A stretch of DNA of 40,052 nt from an uncultured Rhodospirillales bacterium (GTDB lineage: Bacteria; Pseudomonadota; Alphaproteobacteria; Acetobacterales; Acetobacteraceae). How positions within the stretch are numbered: the first letter of the stretch is position 1; every line of letters begins with the position of its first letter. Below, piece by piece: positions 1-7,770 of this stretch. Made by a program: the position numbers and the translations under genes. The notes below the pieces were generated by a model. The model saw only the letters and a list, made by a program, of their open reading frames with translations, was not told the origin of the DNA and searched no databases. The stretch spans positions 1 to 40,052 of the forward strand of contig CAIMWH010000199.1 of the NCBI GenBank assembly GCA_903845065.1, given 5' to 3'.

Positions 1-808
1 CGCCGAAGCCGCCGTGGTTCAGGCCGCTCGCGGTGGTGTAGGCGCCGATGCCGCCGCCGCCGCCCTGGTAGACGCCATTGCCGCCGCCGCCGCCCGCGGT
101 ACCGCCGGCATAGCCGCCGATGGCCGGCAGTCCGCTGCCGCCGCTTGGCGTGCCGGGCGCGATGCCGATGCCGCCGGTCTGCTTGTAGGAACCGCCGGAC
201 GCGGCGATGCCGAGGCCGCCGCCGCCGCCGGGCTGGGCCGGGGTGACGGTGCCGCCGAGGCCGGTGCCGTTCGGCGTGTAGGTGGTGCCGCCGCCGACGC
301 CGCCCATGCCGCCGCCGCCGCCATAGCCGCGCGAGACGCCGCCCTGCGAGGCGCCACCCTGGCCACCGGCGCCGCCGGCCGCGCGGTTGTTGCTGAAGCT
401 GACGTTGTTGAGGGTGACCGAGGCACCGGTGGTGATGGTGACGTTGTTGATCACATTGAGGCCGGCCACGAACAGGCCGCCGCCAAGCCCGGCCCCGCCG
501 CCGCCGCCGGTGGCGCCCGCGCCGCCGACGCCGCCCTGGGCGAGGGTGTTCTGGATCGAGAGATTGTTGAAGGTGACCTGTCCGGCGAGCACCATGAAAC
601 CGCGATGGGCGAGGCCGCCATCGACGCTGAAGCTGCCGCCGTTGACGATCAGGCTGCCGCCGCTGCCGAGCACGATGGCTTGCAGGTCGGTGTTGAGGCT
701 CAGGGCGCCGGTGAGGGTGATGGTGTTCGCGGCGGTACTGCCGGCGATGGCAAGGAGATCCGCGTTGAGTTGCGCTTCGCTGCTGACGCTGAAATTCGAA
801 CCTGACAT
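1..808 (-). CDS. Glycine-rich β-repeat surface-type protein, N-terminal part (runs off left edge)
   Basis: The gene starts at an ATG at 808 and is open to the left edge, giving about 269 codons without a stop. The first ~90 residues are Ser/Thr/Asn-rich with short alternating β-strand segments (for example ITLTGALSLNTDL). They are followed by a low-complexity stretch with runs of four to five glycines mixed with A, T, N and S. There is no obvious classical signal peptide. The opening resembles large alphaproteobacterial proteins that form parallel β-helices and often end in a Hint domain, as the next upstream gene does; the C-terminus is outside the window, so this cannot be confirmed. A G-rich sequence (GGGGA) lies about 10 nt before the start. 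A cell-surface or secreted role is inferred from composition only. Confidence 0.75.
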   Translation of the reverse strand, partial: MSGSNFSVSSEAQLNADLLAIAGSTAANTITLTGALSLNTDLQAIVLGSGGSLIVNGGSFSVDGGLAHRGFMVLAGQVTFNNLSIQNTLAQGGVGGAGATGGGGGAGLGGGLFVAGLNVINNVTITTGASVTLNNVSFSNNRAAGGAGGQGGASQGGVSRGYGGGGGMGGVGGGTTYTPNGTGLGGTVTPAQPGGGGGLGIAASGGSYKQTGGIGIAPGTPSGGSGLPAIGGYAGGTAGGGGGNGVYQGGGGGIGAYTTASGLNHGGFG

Positions 809-1024
809 GCCGACACGTCCCCAACCGGATTATCTGCGTCGAGCGTTCGAGTACAACGCAGTTCTCACGCAGTTCTACCGGGGTGGTTTGTGCCCTCTCC
901 TGGCCGCAACGGTCAACGCGGCAACGCGCGTTTCATGCAACTTTCGCCGACAACAATGGATATAGCGCGACTTTGACGGGGCGCCGCAGGGCAAGCGGGC
1001 TGGCGGTATGATGGCGTCGCGCAA
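809..1024. other. Intergenic region between two β-repeat protein genes
   Basis: This 216-bp gap lies between two minus-strand genes. It must hold the end of the Hint-protein transcript and probably the promoter of the glycine-rich gene. I see no strong intrinsic terminator, no clear -35/-10 pair and no convincing small gene. Confidence 0.5.
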
Positions 1025-3430
1025 TCACCTGCTGGCGGGGTGGAGTTTCGCGGGGTAGCGCGGGGCGTCGACGGCTGGGGGGACCCAGTATTCGGCGCCG
1101 GTCGCGGCATGGGTGAAGCGCAGCTTGGTGCCGGGTGGGGCGGCGATGCTGGCGGCGCCGCCGGTCCAGCGCCAGCCGGGTTCGGGGGGGTGCCAGCCAA
1201 GGCCGAGGCGGGGGTCATCGAGGGGGACCGGGGTGTCGTCGAGCCAGAGGGCGGTGATGGCGAGACCGAGGTGGCGGTGATCGTCGCTGTCGGGGCGGGT
1301 GTGGGAGGGGGTGAAGGCGCGGCTGGCCAGGATGTGGCCGGTGGGGGTGGCGTGGGCGGTGGCGGCGGGATCGGTGGTGCGGCCGTAGCCGAGGGCGATT
1401 GCCTGGGCGCGCAGGGTATGGCGGACCAGGGCGACGGTTTCGCCGCCGGTGAGCAGGGGGGCACAGCCGCGTTCGTGCCAGATGGCGCGGGCGAACGCGG
1501 GGTGCAGCAGGAGGGTGTCGCCGCCCTCGAAGGCATTGCGGTTGCCGGTGTCGAGGTAGGTCTCGCAGGGCAGGCCCTCGGCGAGGATGACGTCATGGGT
1601 GGCGAGTTCGAGGTGGTGGTAGGTGATGGCCGCGCGGGATTCCTGGGCGATGGTGGCGCCGTTGAGGAGGTAGCGGATCGGGATCAGCGCGGCTTCGACG
1701 TGCACGGCGTGGTCGGGCGAGAGCACGAGGTCGCGGGCGGGCAGGCCGGGGCCGAAGGCGTTGGCGGAGATGCGTACCGGGTTGACGTCCTGCGGACGCG
1801 GGTGGCCGGCGAGGCGGACGGTGCGGCGGCCGGTCCAGATCAAGGGGCGCAGGGTGCCATCGGCGGTGCGCACGTGGTCGCCGCAGGTTAGGGTTTCGAC
1901 CGGGCGCCGGCCTTGGGCGGTGTCGATCAGGCCGCCCGAGGCGAAGCAGGCGGTGACGGCGACGCCGGTGGTGGAGACCAGCAGATCATCGCCCTCGATG
2001 CCGAGGTTGAAGTCGCCGGCGGTGTAGTGCTGTCCGTCGGTGCGCAGGAGGGTGAAGTGGCCATCCAGCGTGCCGTCGGAGCCGATGATGTCGAGGGTAT
2101 CGTCGTTGATGATGACGGAGGCGCCGATGTCGGCGGCGGCGGAGAACAGCAGGCGGGAGCCGTCGGCGAAATCGACCAGGCGGACCGATCCGCCGCGGGT
2201 GCCGAGGGAAAGGGTGGCGCCGGTGGCGGTGAAAGCGATGGTATCGAGCTGGGCGGCGCCGGCGAGCGCGAGAGTCCCGCCGGGCAGGGTGATGGTGCCG
2301 CTGTCGGTGACGGCAGCATCGACCGCGAGGCGCATGCCGGCGCCGATGGTGAGCACGGAGGCGGCGGTGAGGGTGAGGGTGCCGGCGGGGCTCGACCAGG
2401 TGACATCGGCCGGGCTGCCGTTCGACGGCAGATCAAGCGTGCCGGCGATGGTGACGTCGGCGCCGGCTGAGAAATCGACGGTGGCGGGGCCGGCGAAGGT
2501 GATGAGGCTGTCGGGCGCGACGGTGAAGGCGATGGCGCCGAGGCCGAGCAGGGTGCCGCCGGCACCGACCGAGATCGTCGCGGGATCGAGGGTGACGGCG
2601 CCGGTGAGGGCCAGGGTGCCGTCCACCGCGAGGGTGCCGAAGCCGCCGATGGTGCCGGTGATGGTGTCATGCGATCCCGCCGCCGCGGTGACGCTGCCGC
2701 CGAGCGCGACGCCATCCAGCGTGACATTGGCCAAGGTGAGGCCGCCGGTGAGGGTGCCGCCGTGGATGGTCGCGCCGGTGACCTGGAGCGCGCCGAGGCT
2801 GCCCAGGGGCAGGAGGGCGGCGGAATTGTCGAGCGTGCCGGCGAAATCGAGGCTGCCGTTGAACAGCGGGTTGAACCCGGAATCCTGATTGGCGAGCACC
2901 GCCAGCAGAGTGGGCGTGTCAAGCGTACCGCCGATGGTCAGTGTGCCGGTGGCCTCGGTGACGAGGCCGAGCGGGCCGCCGAGCGAGGGGAACGCGAGGG
3001 TGGCGTCGGGCAGCAGCGTGGCGTTGTTGCGGATATCGACGCGGCCGATGGGCGTGAGGGTGCCGGCGACCTGGCCGTCGACGATCAGCACGGTGCCGCC
3101 CTTGGCGACGGTGAGGTCGGACAGCAGGCGAGCGGGGTTGGCGGCGTTGGGGTGGGCGAGGTTCTGGCCGAGGTTGAGGGTGCCGGCACTCAGTACGTTC
3201 ACCCCGGCGGCGAACACCGCGCCTTCGGGCAGGGTGACGGCCGGGTGCTGGCCGGTGAGGCCGCCGATGGTGAGGCTGGCGGCGGCGAGGTTGGTGGGCA
3301 GGGTGAAGCTGGTGGTGAAGCGGACGGTCAGGTTGTCCGCCGCGGTGGGGGCCACGGTGCTGCCGGCGGTCGGCACGGTGCCGAAGGGGACGAAGCCGGC
3401 CAGAGCGGGATCGTATTCCAGTTCGGCCAC
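1025..3430 (-). CDS. Hint-domain protein with N-terminal β-repeat region
   Basis: 801 residues from a GTG start at 3430, with a purine-rich GGGAGGG about 10 nt upstream. Residues ~1-490 are low-complexity β-strand repeats rich in G, T, L, A and D (TLTIGGTL-type), as in autotransporter-like or β-helix passengers. From residue ~494 a Hedgehog/intein (Hint_2-type) domain begins with ACFASGG. Cys-495 is at the expected autoprocessing position, followed by PVETLTCGD, LSPDHAV, HHLELATHDVILAEGL and YLDTGNR blocks typical of the family. The C-terminal ~100 residues end in GAEYWVPP, a tail often seen in alphaproteobacterial Hint proteins. Hint domains self-cleave at the catalytic Cys and can release or ligate the upstream part; that this copy is active is inferred from the retained residues. 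No autotransporter barrel or classical signal peptide is visible. Confidence 0.85.
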   Translation of the reverse strand: MAELEYDPALAGFVPFGTVPTAGSTVAPTAADNLTVRFTTSFTLPTNLAAASLTIGGLTGQHPAVTLPEGAVFAAGVNVLSAGTLNLGQNLAHPNAANPARLLSDLTVAKGGTVLIVDGQVAGTLTPIGRVDIRNNATLLPDATLAFPSLGGPLGLVTEATGTLTIGGTLDTPTLLAVLANQDSGFNPLFNGSLDFAGTLDNSAALLPLGSLGALQVTGATIHGGTLTGGLTLANVTLDGVALGGSVTAAAGSHDTITGTIGGFGTLAVDGTLALTGAVTLDPATISVGAGGTLLGLGAIAFTVAPDSLITFAGPATVDFSAGADVTIAGTLDLPSNGSPADVTWSSPAGTLTLTAASVLTIGAGMRLAVDAAVTDSGTITLPGGTLALAGAAQLDTIAFTATGATLSLGTRGGSVRLVDFADGSRLLFSAAADIGASVIINDDTLDIIGSDGTLDGHFTLLRTDGQHYTAGDFNLGIEGDDLLVSTTGVAVTACFASGGLIDTAQGRRPVETLTCGDHVRTADGTLRPLIWTGRRTVRLAGHPRPQDVNPVRISANAFGPGLPARDLVLSPDHAVHVEAALIPIRYLLNGATIAQESRAAITYHHLELATHDVILAEGLPCETYLDTGNRNAFEGGDTLLLHPAFARAIWHERGCAPLLTGGETVALVRHTLRAQAIALGYGRTTDPAATAHATPTGHILASRAFTPSHTRPDSDDHRHLGLAITALWLDDTPVPLDDPRLGLGWHPPEPGWRWTGGAASIAAPPGTKLRFTHAATGAEYWVPPAVDAPRYPAKLHPASR

Positions 3431-3488
3431 GACGCCGGGTCCCTCCCTGGCGCGCGAGAACTGGCGCCCGGTGCTAGGTCGCAGGCTG

Positions 3489-3521
3489 GCCGTTGCGCCG
3501 TCAAGCCGTTGCGGCCGTCAA
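3489..3521. repeat. Adjacent direct repeat, 16 and 17 bp, upstream of the Hint gene
   Basis: Two abutting copies of a GCCGTTGCG(G)CCGTCAA unit occupy 3489-3504 and 3505-3521. They differ only by one extra G in the second copy. They lie 59-91 nt before the GTG start of the Hint gene, in the gap after the methyltransferase gene. Tandem operator sites for a regulator or a simple local duplication are both possible. Confidence 0.7.
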
Positions 3522-3550
3522 ATCGGCGGAGTCACGCTTGATTGCTGCGA

Positions 3551-4519
3551 TCAGCGGGCGAGGGCCTCGGCGAGGTCATACAGCGGGTTGCGGAACAGGC
3601 TGGTGGAGTAGCGGTTGCGGGAGAGCGGGATGGTGGGCCAGCCGGCCTGGTCGGGGCCGAAGCGGGCGGCGATGAGGCCGTCCCCGGTGAAGCTTTCGTG
3701 GACGTCGTGTTCGGCGATCACCGCGCCGCCGCAGGCCTCGATGGCGGCGAGGCAACGCTGGTGGGTGAGTGGGTCACCGGTGATGCTGTGGTGGTGGGTG
3801 GCGAGGACGAGGGTGCGGATGCGGCCGGCTTGCAGCAGGGGGGTGACGCTGGCGAGCACGTCCAACTCGGCGCCGTGGGCGTTGCAGAGCAGGAGGTCGA
3901 GGGTGTCGATGCCGTGGGTCTGCATCAGGGCGGGGACGCTGCGGCGCGGGACGGTGGTGGTTTGGCCGTCGGGGAGGGCAAAGGGGTGGGCGGTGGCGTC
4001 GGTGCCGCCGGCACAGGCTTCGACGAGGATGGGGGTGAGGTCGTTGCGGGCGGCGTTGGCGGCGGCGGAGGCGCGGTGGGTGGGGTCGGGCTCGACGGCG
4101 ATGGCGCGGCGGGCGGGGTGGCCCAGTAGGAACCACAGGGCGTGGAAGCCCTGGTCGGCGCCGAGATCGATCATGGTGGCGTCGGGCGGCATGCGGACGA
4201 GGATTTCGTGGAGGACGCGCTCGCGCTGCGGATCGCGGTGGCCATGGCAGCGGCGGATCAGTTCGGTGAGCCAGGGGCGGCGATCGGTGTCGGCGCGCAT
4301 GAGCAGGCCGTTGTGCATGGTTTGCACGCGGGTGCCGTCGGGTTCGGTGCGCAGGGTGCCGGCGTCGGGCACCTTGGGCAGGATGTCGCAGTCGCGGCAG
4401 AGGGCGGCGAGGTCGATGCGGTCATCGGGCGTGGCGGCGGCGGGCGCGGGGAGGGGGGGCACGGGGGCGGATTGCTGGGGGGGCGGGGCGGCGAGGAAGT
4501 GGCGGAGGCGGCGGAGCAT
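3551..4519 (-). CDS. FkbM-like SAM-dependent methyltransferase
   Basis: 322 residues from ATG 4519. A proline/alanine-rich N-terminal segment (about residues 10-32) precedes a Rossmann-type methyltransferase domain. The glycine motif MIDLGADQGFHA lies at residues 117-128 and the acidic strand-2 end AVEPD at ~141-145. The layout matches FkbM-type O-methyltransferases (known of the family: methylation of sugars or small molecules). The acceptor is unknown. It lies 33 nt after the M28-like gene and 120 nt before the Hint gene, all co-directional, so cotranscription is plausible. Modification of a surface glycan is a guess from context. Residues 41-44 contain a CRDC pair of unknown meaning. Confidence 0.75.
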   Translation of the reverse strand: MLRRLRHFLAAPPPQQSAPVPPLPAPAAATPDDRIDLAALCRDCDILPKVPDAGTLRTEPDGTRVQTMHNGLLMRADTDRRPWLTELIRRCHGHRDPQRERVLHEILVRMPPDATMIDLGADQGFHALWFLLGHPARRAIAVEPDPTHRASAAANAARNDLTPILVEACAGGTDATAHPFALPDGQTTTVPRRSVPALMQTHGIDTLDLLLCNAHGAELDVLASVTPLLQAGRIRTLVLATHHHSITGDPLTHQRCLAAIEACGGAVIAEHDVHESFTGDGLIAARFGPDQAGWPTIPLSRNRYSTSLFRNPLYDLAEALAR

Positions 4520-4552
4520 GGGACACTTCGCGGATCGGTGGGGGCTCCCGGT

Positions 4553-5650
4553 CTATACCGCCTGCGACAGGGCGACCGCCAGTTCGGCCATCGCGGCGGC
4601 GCTGCGGGTGACGGCGGGGAGATTGACGGCGTGGGGCAGGCGGTCCTGCGGCAGGTGGAAAAGGGGGTTGCCGCCGACCAGTGTGATGTAGCGGCCGCCG
4701 GCGCGGTGGATGTCGCGCGACTCGCCGTTGGGCATGGTGCCGGCGGGGGCGAGGCCATGGGGCTGGCCGGCGGCGGCGAGGGCGGCGGCGGTTTGGTGGC
4801 GGAGGCTGTCGTGGCCCGAGACGATCGAGAGGTGGCTGTCGGCGGCGCCGATATTGGCGCCGAAGTGGACCCAGGTGGCGGTGGTTTCCCAGCCGGGGCG
4901 GCGGGCGATGAAGGCGTCGAGCCCGATATGGCCGAGTTCGTGGCCGGAATTAGCGGTGAGGATCACGTCGCGTTGCGGCGGCGTGGCGATGAGGCGATGC
5001 AGGCAGGCGAGCCAGCAGACCAGGCCGCCGCCGCGCTCGGCGGTTGAGGTCCACCAACTGGAGCGCGGGGTCATCACCACCAGTGGCGGGAGCGATCGGT
5101 CTCGGCCGGGGAGGGTGACGACGATGTTGCGGGCGGTGGCGGTGGTGCGGCGGGCGCTGGTGACGACGCGGATCGGGGTGTCGCGGGCGGCGAGGAGGCG
5201 GTTGCGGTGTTCGCTCGCCACTTGCAGCACGGGGGGGCCGTAGGGGGCGGTGAAGCGTTCGGCGTTGAGCAAGGCGAGGCCGGGGGCGCCGCCGGTGGTG
5301 ATGAGCACGATGGCGCGGAGGCCTGCGTCCTGGCGCAGGGCGATGAATTCGGGGGTGTAGACGGCGAGGGGCGAAACGTCGCGGATGGCGATGTCGGCCG
5401 GGGTGCCGGTGACGTCGCCGTCCGGGGCATCGAACAGCGGGACGCCGTCGATGCGGGTGCCGTCGATGTCCAGGAAGGCTTCGAGCGGGTCGACCCGGGC
5501 GAGGGAGAAGGTCTCGATGGTGACCTTCGCGCCGGTTGCGGCGGCTTCGCTGGCGAGCCAGTCGGCGCCGGCTTCGTCACCCTGGGTGGCGGTACGATGG
5601 GTGCCCTGGCGGTCCCAGGCGGTGAGCCAGGCGTATTCGCGGCCGGCCAT
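4553..5650 (-). CDS. M28-like (aminopeptidase-fold) protein with altered metal ligands
   Basis: 365 residues from ATG 5650, 2 nt after the HNH stop. The open frame extends further upstream to 6133, but that part is the shadow of the HNH gene. The fold-defining blocks of M28 zinc peptidases are recognisable: VVMTPRSSWW (191-200), the TAERGGGLVCWL helix (~203-214), NSGHELGH (234-241) and FHLPQD (331-336). In active M28 enzymes the first block carries the H-x-D ligand pair and the second an Asp. Here these are TPRSS and AE, while Glu-238 (general-base position) and His-332 are kept. No signal peptide is seen, so it is probably cytoplasmic. It may bind metal differently or have lost peptidase activity. 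Confidence 0.7.
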   Translation of the reverse strand: MAGREYAWLTAWDRQGTHRTATQGDEAGADWLASEAAATGAKVTIETFSLARVDPLEAFLDIDGTRIDGVPLFDAPDGDVTGTPADIAIRDVSPLAVYTPEFIALRQDAGLRAIVLITTGGAPGLALLNAERFTAPYGPPVLQVASEHRNRLLAARDTPIRVVTSARRTTATARNIVVTLPGRDRSLPPLVVMTPRSSWWTSTAERGGGLVCWLACLHRLIATPPQRDVILTANSGHELGHIGLDAFIARRPGWETTATWVHFGANIGAADSHLSIVSGHDSLRHQTAAALAAAGQPHGLAPAGTMPNGESRDIHRAGGRYITLVGGNPLFHLPQDRLPHAVNLPAVTRSAAAMAELAVALSQAV

Positions 5651-5652
5651 CC

Positions 5653-6213
5653 TCAGCTTTCGAGCTCGCTGTCCCAGTAAAGATAGTCGCGCCAGCTTTG
5701 GTGCAGGTAGTTGGGCGGGAAGGCGCGGCCGTTGTCCTGCAATTCCCAGGTGGAGGGCTGGCGCGGGGTGTGGCGGGGGAACATGCGGCACTCGCGCGGC
5801 AGGCGGCTGCCCTTGATGAGGTTGCAACTGCCGCAGGCGGTCACGACGTTTTCCCAGGTCGTGCGCCCGCCCCGGCACCGCGGGATGACGTGATCGAAGG
5901 TGAGATCGGGTGCGGGCTGGCGTTCGCCGCAGTACTGGCAGGAGAAGGCGTCGCGCAGGAAGACGTTGAAGCGGGTGAAGGCGGGGCGGCGGGCGGAGGG
6001 GATGTAGTCCTTCAGGGCGATGACGCTGGGCAGGCGCATCTTCATGCTGGGGGAATGGACCTCGTGCTCGTATTCGTTGAGCACGCTGACGCGATCGAGG
6101 AATACCGCCTTCACCGCATCCTGCCAGGACCACACGGACAACGGAAAATAGGACAGCGGACGGAAATCCGCGTTGAGGACGAGAGCCGGGAAATGTTGTC
6201 CGCCGTCAGGCAA
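5653..6213 (-). CDS. HNH endonuclease family protein
   Basis: 186 residues. The start is TTG at 6213, chosen because AAGGAG lies 6 nt upstream and no in-frame ATG fits the conserved N-terminus (ALVLNADFRPLSYFPLSVW). The HNH/McrA-like zinc fold is clear: CQYC at residues 92-95, TFDHVIP with Asp-107/His-108, ENVV with Asn-122, and CGSC at 127-130. The family is widespread in alphaproteobacteria as a stand-alone chromosomal gene; its substrate is not established. It sits just upstream of the M28-like gene (2 nt apart), so the two are almost certainly cotranscribed. There is no restriction or toxin partner nearby. Confidence 0.88.
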   Translation of the reverse strand: MPDGGQHFPALVLNADFRPLSYFPLSVWSWQDAVKAVFLDRVSVLNEYEHEVHSPSMKMRLPSVIALKDYIPSARRPAFTRFNVFLRDAFSCQYCGERQPAPDLTFDHVIPRCRGGRTTWENVVTACGSCNLIKGSRLPRECRMFPRHTPRQPSTWELQDNGRAFPPNYLHQSWRDYLYWDSELES

Positions 6214-6382
6214 GCGCCGCTCCTTCCCGAGCGGGGCGCGATGGCATGGGGCCGTTCAGCCAGTCGACCCGTGAGACATCGAGCGCCGCCGTGAACCTGA
6301 ACGGACTATCGCAACTCCCCGGCAGTGCCGCAAGCCGACCGGCGCGGGTTTAATCCAGCGGTCATATGGCGATCACGGCGCT

Positions 6383-7030
6383 TCAGGATTGATCGAAAAC
6401 CCGTTGAAGAACCTGGGCTCCGGCGGCGAGACCGGGGTGGTCGATGCCATGTTCGAGGCCCGGGCGGTAGAGCGACTCGACCTGGATGCCGCGTGTCCGC
6501 AGGGCGGCCTCGGCATCCCGCGAACTGCGCACGGGCACCACGCCGTCATCCTCGCCGTGGACGAGCAGGACGGGGGGGAAGTCAGGTCGGTCGGGGATGG
6601 TATCGGCACCGATGAGGGCGCCGGAGAAGGCGAGGATGGCGCGCGGTGGGGTGGGGCGGCGCAGGCCGGTGAACAGGACGGTCATCGCGCCCTGGCTGAA
6701 GCCCATCAGGGCGTAGGCGCCGGGCGGCAGGCCGAGGCGGGCGAGTTCGGCATCGATGAACGGGTTGAGTGCTGCTGCGGCGGCGGTGGCGCCGGCGAGG
6801 CGGCGGGCGGGGGAGCGATCACCCACGCTGAACCACTGGCGGCCGTAGGGGCCGAGGTCGCAGGGTTCGGGCGCGTCGGGGGCGGCGAAGGCGGCGTGCG
6901 GCAACACTTCGGCCCAGTGCGGCGCGAGGTCGATGAGGTCCTGCCCGTCGGCGCCGAGGCCGTGGCAGAGGATCACCAGTTGCTGCGGGGGGCCGCCGTC
7001 GCGCGGGCCCCAGCGCGGTCCGTCCAGCAT
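6383..7030 (-). CDS. Phospholipase/carboxylesterase family α/β-hydrolase
   Basis: 215 residues from ATG 7030, overlapping the stop of the upstream GST gene in a TGATG junction; a TTG one codon earlier is possible but less likely. It has the α/β-hydrolase features of the small carboxylesterase/acyl-protein thioesterase-like family: oxyanion loop CHGLGADG (22-29), nucleophile elbow GFSQG with Ser-113, acid in HGEDD (161/162) and catalytic His-194 in LEHG. No signal peptide is present, so it is cytoplasmic. Translational coupling to the GST suggests a shared detoxification or ester-hydrolysis role; the natural substrate is unknown. Confidence 0.88.
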   Translation of the reverse strand: MLDGPRWGPRDGGPPQQLVILCHGLGADGQDLIDLAPHWAEVLPHAAFAAPDAPEPCDLGPYGRQWFSVGDRSPARRLAGATAAAAALNPFIDAELARLGLPPGAYALMGFSQGAMTVLFTGLRRPTPPRAILAFSGALIGADTIPDRPDFPPVLLVHGEDDGVVPVRSSRDAEAALRTRGIQVESLYRPGLEHGIDHPGLAAGAQVLQRVFDQS

Positions 7031-7752
7031 CAAACGGGAACCGGGCGGGCGCGCTGGTTGTAGAGCATGGCGGCGCGGCGGGCCTGTTCCTCCGGCGTTA
7101 CCGTGGCGGGGTCTTCGGCGGGGCCGGCGGTGACGGCGAGGCCGCGCTGCACGGCGGGGCGGGCGGAGAGTTCGTCGAACCAGCGCTTGAAGTATTTGAA
7201 CTCCTCGATGTCCTGGCCCTGGGCCTGCCAGCTCACCGTCCAGGGGAAGGCGATCATGTCGGCGATGGTGTACTGGTCCCCGGCGAGATAGGGGTGGTTG
7301 TAGAGGCGGTTGTTGAGCACGCCGTAGAGGCGGTTCACTTCGTCGGTGAAGCGGCGGACGGCGTAGGATTGGTCGCCCTTGGTGTCACCGAGGCGGAAGA
7401 AGTGGCCGCGCTCGCCGGTTTTCGGCCCCTGGTTGGCCATCTGCCAGATCACCCATTCGGTGACCTCGGTTTTGGTGCGCAGGTCCTGCGGGAAGAAGCG
7501 GCCTTCCTTTTCGGCGATGTACATCATGATGGCGCCGGACTCGAACACCGCGAGTGGCTTGCCGCCGTCGGCGGGGGCGTGGTCGACCAGCACCGGCATG
7601 CGGTGGTTGGGGTTCATGGCGAGGAATTCGGGGGTGAACTGGTCCCCGCGGCCGATGTTGCAGGGCACAATCTTGTAGGGAACGCCGAGTTCCTCAAGCA
7701 GGATGGTCACCTTCTTGCCGTTGGGCGTCGGCCAGTAGTGCAGGTCGTACAT
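7030..7752 (-). CDS. Nu-class-like glutathione S-transferase (YfcG/YghU type)
   Basis: 240 residues from ATG 7752. The N-terminal thioredoxin-like domain begins with WPTPNGKKV, where Thr-9 and Asn-11 match the glutathione-contacting residues of E. coli YfcG. RMPVLVD (cis-Pro) and the FESGAI glutathione-binding motif follow. The helical C-terminal domain contains YTIADM, the usual GST N-capping motif. Nu-class enzymes act as disulfide-bond reductases on glutathionylated or small disulfides more than as classical transferases. It lies 18 nt after an SBP gene and overlaps the esterase gene by 1 nt, forming a short operon. Confidence 0.9.
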   Translation of the reverse strand: MYDLHYWPTPNGKKVTILLEELGVPYKIVPCNIGRGDQFTPEFLAMNPNHRMPVLVDHAPADGGKPLAVFESGAIMMYIAEKEGRFFPQDLRTKTEVTEWVIWQMANQGPKTGERGHFFRLGDTKGDQSYAVRRFTDEVNRLYGVLNNRLYNHPYLAGDQYTIADMIAFPWTVSWQAQGQDIEEFKYFKRWFDELSARPAVQRGLAVTAGPAEDPATVTPEEQARRAAMLYNQRARPVPV

Positions 7753-7770
7753 GGGGCGCTCCGTATGGAC

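Noticed and set aside
1-430. GCC-rich repeats at the left edge as a possible CRISPR or tandem repeat array
   Set aside because: The periodicity comes from glycine codons in the minus-strand reading frame; there are no regular spacers.
5651-6133. N-terminal extension of the M28-like protein
   Set aside because: This stretch overlaps the HNH gene in another frame; its translation has no M28 features, and ATG 5650 follows the HNH stop by 2 nt.
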